Below are positions 57,070 through 64,000 of a stretch of 64,000 bases of DNA, piece by piece; position 1 is the stretch's first letter, and each line of letters starts with the position of its first letter. Location: positions 124,001 through 188,000 of the forward strand of contig JAFEMH010000736.1 of NCBI GenBank assembly GCA_022495995.1, in the 5' to 3' direction. Source of the stretch: Adenophora triphylla var. japonica. Lineage: Eukaryota; Streptophyta; Magnoliopsida; Asterales; Campanulaceae. A model generated the notes under the pieces. It made no database searches. It worked only from the letters and a program-made list of their open reading frames with translations, and was not told where the DNA came from. A program made the translations under genes and the position numbers.

Positions 57070-57688
57070 GCTGCGGTTTCAGAAATTGCAGGAGGTCTGC
57101 TCTCACTTGGAGTTTCGTCAAAGGCTATTGAGTTCACCCTGTCGTTTCGGGGGAATGGATTTCTGATGGTATTGGGGCCTCGAGGGCATTCCAACTTTCC
57201 TTCTTCGATTAGCCTCTGGAGCACCTGCTTTAGTACGAAGCAGTTGTCAGTGGTGTGGCCGGGGTAGTTGTGGAAGGCGCAGTGTTTGCTCATATCCATG
57301 TTGGGCTTGAGAGTTTTTGGCTGGAACTTCTCGAGAGGCTTGAGAAGATTTTGCTTCACCAAAGCTTCAAATACTTGGCCCAGAGGCATTTCGAGATTGT
57401 CGAAATGCTGGAACTGTGGGAAGCGAGGGGGATTGTTATTCCTTGGGGCTGCTTGATAGTTTCGACGGCTCGCAGCACCTCTTCCATTGTCTGAAGGTTC
57501 CTTAGTGGTGGGGTTCCGTTTCCCTCACTGTTATCTGTGGATCCCGTCATGGGGGAGTAGCGGAAGGTGCGGACCGTTGAACTGGAAGGGCTATCGGACC
57601 TTGTGACCTCGATACTGAAAAGGCGGCTCCCGGGTATTCTCAACCACTCTCGGTTTGCTGGAGGGGGTGACGGGCAAGGTTTAGACAC
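56814..57688 (-). pseudogene. Tat gag C-terminal part, shortened
   Basis: Contains MPLGQVFEALVKQNLLKPL, then MDMSKHCAFHNYPGHTTDNC and FVLKQVLQRLIEEGKLE, the Tat-specific CxFHxxxGHxTxxC...L knuckle-like block. The upstream frame (57356-57688) has only a Ser/Pro-rich start. The large retrotransposon gag domain normally between them seems absent, so gag is internally deleted or shortened. Confidence 0.75.
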
Positions 57689-58828
57689 GGGAAGGCCTTT
57701 CGGGATAAAGGGGGGGAAAGCTCACGTGACAATGCGGTTTCCGTTTTTTTTGTTGTTTTAATTTACTTAAAACGTGTTTTCTCAGAGTCCTAGGTAGGTT
57801 GGAAAAGATTGCTCTTCTTTTTCGCAACTATGCTAGATCCTGGGTCAGTGGAGACCATACGTGCGGCTATAAGCCCCTCATTTTGCACACAGTATTTCGA
57901 CATCCCGGGGTGGACACCCGGCGAGGGTCCTATAGGGCAAGCGGTTTCCACCGGCCTAAAAGAAAAATCGAACCTAAGGACCAAGCCTGTCATGTTCGTT
58001 TTAATGCGTTAGCCATGTGAATAGTGAACCGAGCCGGCCATTGAGTCAAGATCGGGTCAAGAGTTCGGCATGACCTCTCTTTACCTTTCTTGCGCAAGGG
58101 ATCTGTGATGTTAGGCGTTGGCTGGGTCATATTGTCATGGCTGACGTATTAAAGGCTTGATGACATGGTGTCATGTGGGCATGGATGTTTATCCGGAACG
58201 AAACATTGTCTAGGTGTTGCTTTGGAAATCAAGATCGGGTCAAGATTTTAGCATGACCTTTCATCGCTTTGCTTGCGCAAGGGATCTTGAGTTCCGAGCT
58301 TCGACTCAGAAAATGGCCGGCATGGGATATGTATCCAGTGTATGACATGACCGGGTAAAACCAACCGAGTCCGGGCAGAGTGTGACTCAAGACTCAAACG
58401 TGCGGGGTTGACGCTTGTCTAGGATGTGATGTTTGGAAAGATCCCGTGCGCGTCAAAGAGGCCTAGGAAGACCAAACGGATCGCAACCGAGACCACTCGG
58501 GTTAAGGGTTGTAGTGTGCGGTGTATCCCGGCAGACGGTGCGCGTAGCGTGCGGTGTAACCGAGGCAGCAGTGTGAGTAGTGTGCGGTGTAACCGAGGCA
58601 GCAGTGCGCGTAGTGTGCGGTCTCTAAAATTCATTTTCTGAGTAAAATAGAAGTTTTTCGAAGAATTTTAAATGTATGCACAGATGTATATTGATGCATT
58701 TTTTTATTTTTTTTGTAAAATAAAAAGTAAAGCACATGCATACACACACAACAGTTAAAGAAAGGGGTAAAATCCTCATCATTGTTTTAAAAAATCTTTT
58801 GTTTTGTAAAAGTTTTTAAAACAAAATC
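57689..58828 (-). other. leader between PBS and gag, with 33-bp minisatellite
   Basis: Non-coding 5' leader. It includes two copies of a GATCGGGTCAAGA...GCATGACCT...TTGCGCAAGGGATC block (58050-58095 and 58230-58275) and a 33-bp tandem repeat starting at 58511, 58544, 58577 and 58610 (GTAGTGTGCGGTGTAACCGA...). Long GC-rich leaders are usual for Tat elements. Confidence 0.7.
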
Positions 58829-58846
58829 TCCCCAGCGGAGTCGCCA
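58829..58846 (-). promoter_or_regulatory. Primer-binding site of the Tat element
   Basis: On the - strand TGGCGACTCCGCTGGGGA, two bases after the LTR end TTTCA. This is the usual PBS sequence of plant Tat/Ogre-type Ty3 elements, unlike the Met-tRNA PBS of the Copia elements. Confidence 0.85.
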
Positions 58847-58848
58847 AC

Positions 58849-60363
58849 TGAAACTACCCGGATCCGGCTCGCGCGCGGATTTGGGCCCGGCACGTCTCGC
58901 GTTTGGTCGCGTTCGGGAATGTCGCCCGGATCCGATAGGCAGCGCGTTCGTGCCCTGGCATCTGGCTTATTCCGTTTTGCGGTGCGTTGGAGGTGTCTCG
59001 CTGTGTTTTGCTTGTAGAGTCGCCACGCCGTTTTTATTAAGCCCAAAACATTGAAAAAGGGCATCAGTTTAAAAATAAACTGTTTTTGTTGTGTGATGAG
59101 ATTTTTGAGTTCGGAGGTCAGATGACTCCTCGGAAAGAGAATATTAGAATCTTAGAGCTCACCCGAGTCGCCTCGTAAAATGAGCCTTTCGGATACCCCT
59201 AATATTCTTTAACTGTTGTCTGTGTGTGTGTATGTGCTTTTAAAAATGCATGCTGTATCGGATGTCTACATTGTACACTGCTTTATTGAAATGTATCGAA
59301 ATAGTGTAGGAAGGAAGCCTTACCTATGTTGGTTCGTGTCTGTCTTCCGCTGGGGAATAGTGTCTGAGGATTAAATAGTGTTCCGGTACGGACCGGGATT
59401 GCTTCGGGATGTGCCGGTTGTTTGCGGACAGAGTTTCGACGTGCGTTGGGATCGCAGGGATCACTCGGGCAGAGGTTCGACGTGCGTTGGAATTTTTGGT
59501 TGGATTCGGGCAGAGGTTCGACATGCGTTGGAATCGTTGGTTGGATTCGGGCAGAGGTTCGGCGTGCGTTGGAATCGTTGGTTGGATTCGGGCAGAGGTT
59601 CGGCGTGGGCCGGGATTGCCGGTTTGACTCGGAAGGAGCCGAGACGCCTCGGGAAAGACCAGGCAAGGCCTCGGAGTACCACGAGGGGCCTCAGAGTACC
59701 TCGAGAGTTCCTCGGGACAGTGCGGGAGCGTCGCGGGAGTGCTCGGAGAGGCTTCAGAGCACCACAAGGGGGCTCAGACGGATCCGAAAGGGGCCGGGAT
59801 TGCCCTGAAGGGTCTTAGAGGGGAGCCTGAAGGCTGGGGGGAGAGGAGAGAAGAGGGAGATGTGTGAAAATGAGGGAGGGGGAGCCCTCTATTTATAGTG
59901 TAGGAAAACTGCAAAGAGGTCCGTACGGACCTTGCAGGTAATCCAGAATTTTGGTTTTCCTCGATTTGCGGGAATCTCTTGGACTTTAAGGGGATTTTGG
60001 AATGATTATGTCTGGGTGCAATAAGGTCCGTACGGACCACCTCAGCATGCAAAGAGGTCCGTATGGACCAACCATGTAGGGGGGTAATGATGTTCTCCGG
60101 GATTTGAGGGAATATTGTGAACTTTAAGGGGATTCAGTAATCATTGCAGCAAAGAGGTCCGTACGGACCATTCTTGCTTTTCTGATTTCTGAATAATTCC
60201 CAAAAGGTCTTTTTGTCCCTTTTTATCCCAGAAAGGTTTCTTCCTTGGTTTGGCTTGGGGTTTTTGAGGGTTTTGAGTGTCAAAGGTCTTCGAGACTGCG
60301 TTTGTGAGTCTGCGGTGTTTCCCATGTGCTCGGAAGAGGGTGATCCAGATTGGGGTACTTACA
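58849..60363 (-). repeat. 5' LTR of the left Tat element (1515 bp)
   Basis: Plus-strand ends TGAAACTACCC and GGGGTACTTACA; on the element's strand it starts TGTAAGTACCCC and ends GGGTAGTTTCA, inverted at 9 of 11 bases. The - strand TATA box (CTATAAATAGAG) lies at 59888-59899. The part right of it (U3) holds four GGTCCGTACGGACC palindromes (59918, 60025, 60056 with one change, 60156). A 41-bp minisatellite lies at 59467-59630 (starts 59467, 59508, 59549, 59590). The right end abuts RNase H sequence of the other Tat copy. Confidence 0.85.
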
Positions 60364-61854
60364 GTACCACACGTACATGGAGGAGCTCATTGCTCAGTTC
60401 AAGGACATCTCTTTCCATTATTTGCCAAGAGACAGGAACCGCTTCGCAGATGCCCTGGCTACCCTATCATCTCTTGTCGAAATTCCCGAAGGGAAATCAG
60501 TAAAACCCCTCAGAATAGGTAGACGGGAAACACCCGCTTATTGCTGTGAGATCGAAGTTAAAAATGAACCGATCGACGAACCCTGATACAATCAAATCTA
60601 CCAGTACCTCCAAAACGGAGAAGCTTCCTTTACAAATGAAGATGGAAAGTATAAAGAAGGGATCAAAGCCAAAAACATGATGGCACTGAAACGCCTGGCA
60701 TCCCATTTCGTCATTCTGGGGGGTATGTTGTACAAGAAGCGCCACCAAGGGCCACTCCTTCGGTGTGTGAATAAAGAAAAAGCCAGCGAGCTGATGAACA
60801 AAGTTTACAACGGAACCTGCGGTCCGCACATGAACGCCAGAGCATTGACACATATCATCCTCCGTATGGGATACTACTGGGTATCAATAGAAATAGACTG
60901 TATCCAGTTCGTCAGAACCTGCGACAAATGTCAACGGTTCTCCAACCTCAATCACATCCCTCCTCACGAACTCTATTGCATGACTACGCCATGGCCTTTC
61001 GCCACATGGGGAATCGACGTCATCAGCAAAATCACTCCGCCAGGGAGCAATGGTCACGAGTTCATTTTAGTCGCAGTCGACTACTTCACCAAGTGGGTAG
61101 AAGCCAGATCATACAAGGTACTGAATTCTAAGAAGGTGGCCGAGTTCATCAAAGAGAACATCATGTGCAGATACGGGGTGCCCAACGAGATCATATCCGA
61201 CAATGGGACTCACTTCGAAGGAGATTGTGACCAACTGTTAACCGAGTTCAGAGTTACACGCCACAAGTCTTCTCCCTATAGACAAAAAACTAATGGTGCA
61301 GGAGAGGCAGCAAACAAGACTTTCACAATGATAATCAGAAAGATGATCGTCAGAGGTCGGGATTGGCCCGAGAAGCTACATCTAGCCCTCTGGGGATACA
61401 GAACATCAGTCAGAACCGCCACAGGGGAGACTCCTTTCGCACTTACATACGGAATGGAAGCAATGTTACCAGTGGAATTGGAAATTCCATCCCTCCGAGT
61501 CCTCTTGGAAAACGGGATCAATGAAGTCGAATGGCTTCAGAGCCGTCACGACGAACTCGCTCTACTCGACGAGCACAGATTGAAAGCTATAGACCACACT
61601 CGTGCCTACCAAAGCAGAATGGCCCGAGCATTTGATAAGAAAGTCAAGGCCCGAGACATCAGAGAAGGCGACTTGGTGCTAAAGGAAAATCCTCCTACGC
61701 AGACCAATCCCCTCAGAAAGTGGGAGCCTACCTGGATAGGTCCGTTCGTGGTATAAAGATTCTTCTCTGGAGGAGCCATGAAGTTAGTAGATTTGGACGG
61801 GAACCCTTTCGTTAACCCCGTGAACGAAAGCAAGCTCCGCAGATACTTCGTTTG
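60364..61854 (+). pseudogene. Right Tat element: RNase H end and integrase
   Basis: 5'-truncated at the LTR junction. Reads YHTYMEELIAQFKDISFHYLPRDRNRFADALATL (the RNase H C-terminus), a stop at about 60584, then the linker YLQNGEASFTNEDGKYKEG and integrase from 60.6 kb: MLYKKRHQGPLLRC, NGTCGPHMNARAL, CDKCQRFSN, WGIDVIS, IISDNGTHFEG, GAGEAANKTF (Glu kept), LALWGYRTSVRTATGETPFALTYGMEAMLPVE. A TAA replaces Gln at 61754-61756 after GPFVV; the reading continues SGGAMKLVDLDGNPF to 61854. Only two stops, so it is better preserved than the left copy. Confidence 0.9.
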
Positions 61855-62305
61855 AGGAAGAACACGAGTCAACTCTCCTTCCCCATACACCACCCCTCAG
61901 TAAAATTAAAGTGCTAAAAGAGTAATACCCAACTGGATACATTCTCAACAATGATCCAGGTAAAAAACAGGGTCGCACTTCTTTTGTCTTTGTTTTTCTC
62001 AAAAATCACCTAAAGTGTCGAACTATGGTGACCTGAGCCCCTTAGTCCAATTTTAAAAGGGGAACGTAGTTAGCCATCATTGGTTCGGTCTCAAAAAAAA
62101 AAAAAAACAAATAAGCATCAATTGCTTGTGTTTCGAAAAACTCTTTAAATTAACCTACAAGTTCATAACGATTAAAACAATCTTTGATGAGTTCAAGCAT
62201 GGTCAACTCTTGACTCGCTACACGCTAGCAAAACTACAATAAAACATTAATCAATTAATGTGTCTGCAATGACAGTGGGTGGATACTCCGAACAACAAGG
62301 TCAAC
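61855..62305. other. 3' spacer of the right Tat element
   Basis: Between integrase stop and antisense ORF stop. Poly-A-like run at 62093-62107, no gene. It is shorter than the matching spacer of the left copy. Confidence 0.6.
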
Positions 62306-63803
62306 CTAGTCCCCCGTACTTGGTCCTTCATCCTTCTTCCCCTTCCCTTTTTCGTGGCGAGTATTCTTCACCTTCACAGGGAATATTCCCATAGTCCTTC
62401 TACCTGGCTCAGGGACCCTTCCCGATGCCTCCATCAAACCAGCAGCTGCCAACGCAGCCCTTTCCCTAGCTCTATTCTGAGTTGCCTCTCTCCGAGTCAT
62501 CATGACCATGCTTTGGTCGGCCGCCCGATTAGTATTGGCCTCATAATCAGCCATGTCATCCCCAGTACGATTTTGAGGGTTAGTCATCGCTTCGGTTCTC
62601 CTCAAAGTCGAGCAGTCAGGGTAATCAAGACCCAACTGCTCCCTCCGTCTCCACAAAATGGCCATCTGTGTCTTCCCCATACACTCCTCATACCAGTTCA
62701 GATACTGCGTAGACAATCAGTGCCCCCTCTCCGGTGAAAGAGAATCCTGGCAGGAAAGGACGTGTATTGCCACAGCCGCGTGAGAAGCAATAGCGTCGAA
62801 GGATCTTCCATCGAAAGAGGCCCCACCTCGAAGGTAGCAGCATGACCCAAACCCGTCAATGGCACCTGCTCTAGCCCGTACTGTCGCAGCACCAAGGATG
62901 GAATGTAGAAAGCAGTCTGGGACAACCTCGGTACCCTGACAACCAAAAGACCCTCCTGAGCGGTCTGACAAGTTTGTAGCTTCCAATGAGGAACCCACCA
63001 TCGCAAGTGATGCGTGCGGAGTCTGGCCATCCAGAGCTCCAACTCAGCCTGATCGCCCCCTATCACCAGAGGACGTCGAGAAAGGACCAAGGGTCACAAG
63101 ACACTGGCACCTTGGGCACAATTTGCAATCGCTCCCTCAACCACATAGTGAGCATAGCGGGACTCCCTCCCCACATGTATCAGCTGTCGGTCGTCATCCA
63201 ACCTATGCCCAGGAACATCTCGCCCAGGATCAAAGGCATGATGTCTCACCCGTTTTGGCACTGCCTCACCAGGTCCAGTACACTGTGATGGCACACACCC
63301 AGGGACGTAAATGTGAACAAAGTAGCAATCACGCACAGAGCAAACGCGTCCCACGCAAAAATGCTCCCCTCGACACCGGCAAATTTATCGGGCAGCCCCG
63401 AAATATCAACATAGTCTGTGTTCAGTATTAGCATCCCGTATGCTTCTTCAGCCGAGATACCAAGCAGAGACACTAACTTCTCAACAGTGGCCATGCCACC
63501 CGTCAAGGGAAGAACAAGCTGTTCCGTCTTAGATCCCCCTAATATGGCCCGGAAATCTTCAAACGTGGGCATGATCTCGTTATACAAAAAGCTATACACG
63601 TGCCTCCGTAGGTCCCAGAAATGAGCCGCAGCTCTCAAAAGATCCCAATCCGGCATGAGCTCCTTCAAAGCCCAAACCGATTTCATCCCGTAACAACCCT
63701 CGAAAAAACCTTTGCTTTGCCTCGTGTGGTGCCGTACCCACGACTGGAAATTGTCCAAGTATCGCTCTTGCATCTGAGACGATATCCTAGGAAAAGGAGC
63801 CAT
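62306..63803 (-). pseudogene. Antisense accessory ORF of the right Tat element (DUF7745-like)
   Basis: Starts MAPFPRISSQMQERYLDNFQ at 63803. Blocks in order: LMPDWDLLRAAAHFWDLRRH, VYSFLYNEIMPTFEDFRAIL, DAFALCVIATLFTFTSLGVC, then after a frame break near 63250 LSRRPLVIGGDQAELELWMARLRTHHLRWWV, VVRVPRLSQTAFYIPSLVLRQYG, and after another break near 62700 STQYLNWYEECMGKTQMAIL and a basic tail (NTRHEKGKGKKDEG). It is collinear with the left copy across its whole length. Runs opposite to the integrase of its element, as in the left copy. Function unknown. Confidence 0.72.
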
Positions 63804-64000
63804 GGAAAGAGCAAGGAAAACCTTCAAGAATTTAAGAGAGAAATGCAGTGTTTGATCAGAAGCAAACGTGCTGTTTTCACAATTGCAAAAACTGAACTGC
63901 AATTTAAAAGAATCTGGAAATTGAATCCAAGTCCGGCCAGACTGTTTTTCAAGTTGACTGGGTCAACTCTGCAGCCAGCTGCTTCAATTTGGAAACATTT
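63804..64000. other. upstream region of the right antisense ORF
   Basis: Non-coding to the window end. CCGGCCAGACTG and GTTGACTGGGTCAAC (a short dyad at 63953-63967) are the only notable words; no GTCCGTACGGAC palindrome is present here, unlike upstream of the left ORF. Confidence 0.5.

Larger units (their letters stand above)
53302..60363 (-). mobile_element. Left Tat-lineage Ty3 element, internally deleted (left end not found)
   Basis: From right to left on the - strand: 5' LTR (58849-60363), PBS of Tat type, leader, gag remnant, protease, a spacer, and integrase; the antisense ORF 51786-53301 belongs to the same layout. Reverse transcriptase and RNase H are missing between protease and integrase. 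I could not find the 3' LTR: nothing at 47.8-51.8 kb matches 58849-60363 by eye. The lineage call rests on the PBS, gag motif, DNGS protease and antisense ORF. Confidence 0.75.
60364..64000 (+). mobile_element. Right Tat-lineage Ty3 element, 5'-truncated, runs off the window
   Basis: RNase H end and integrase on +, a spacer, then an antisense accessory ORF on -, the same layout as the left copy but in opposite orientation. The 3' LTR would lie beyond 64000. The left side begins exactly at the end of the left copy's LTR. Confidence 0.8.

Noticed and set aside
59378..59818. Overlapping ORFs of 128-147 codons in the Tat LTR
   Set aside because: They arise from the 41-bp minisatellite and CG-rich LTR DNA; both strands and several frames are open, which argues against coding.

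Overview
This is nuclear DNA from a flowering plant. The evidence is Copia, Sirevirus and Tat-type Ty3 LTR retrotransposons, a CACTA transposon, Stowaway MITEs, a tRNA-derived SINE with target-site duplications (TSDs), and spliced plant-mobile-domain coding sequence. A eudicot is likely but this is an inference. I found no intact host gene. The window is a nest of transposons with fragments of host or captured genes (a BAHD acyltransferase piece, a possible Pack-MULE, a possible captured 5' gene end inside the CACTA element).

Layout. 1-1399: 3' remnant of a + strand Copia element, ending in an LTR that abuts a broken BAHD acyltransferase fragment (1400-1675). 1710-10621: Sirevirus-like Copia element on the - strand, with TSD GAGTT, two nearly identical LTRs, a long envelope-position ORF, a broken pol, and a primer-binding-site/gag segment in inverted orientation. 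10622-13375: a 138-bp tandem duplication, a SINE with a perfect 17-bp TSD, an LTR fragment and a dispersed repeat. 13376-18430: a second - strand Copia element (520-bp LTRs). 18802-25552: a CACTA element with TSD ATA, no transposase ORF, and two long satellite-like arrays of about 165 and 167 bp. 25907-33977: Stowaway elements, an LTR-like segment, AT-rich spacer and a 0.43-0.53 kb tandem repeat carrying (ATT)n. 34086-36160: small non-autonomous LTR element with TA...CA LTR ends. 37917-46317: 1.5-kb long-TIR (MULE-like) structure split by a Copia element (38452-45344, TSD GTTCC). 46336-47409: Sirevirus 5' fragment. 47498-47774: Stowaway MITE, then a 51-bp minisatellite.

48.4-64 kb: a spliced but damaged plant-mobile-domain gene, then two Tat-lineage Ty3 elements in opposite orientation. 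Each has an accessory ORF antisense to pol (DUF7745-like) between integrase and the 3' end. The left Tat copy lacks reverse transcriptase and RNase H. Its 1.5-kb 5' LTR abuts the RNase H end of the right copy, whose 3' part runs off the window.

The most unusual structures are the inverted leader of the Sirevirus, the CACTA element carrying a 167-bp array with higher-order structure, the paired antisense accessory ORFs next to the mobile-domain gene, and short GC-rich dyad motifs recurring in LTRs of unrelated elements.
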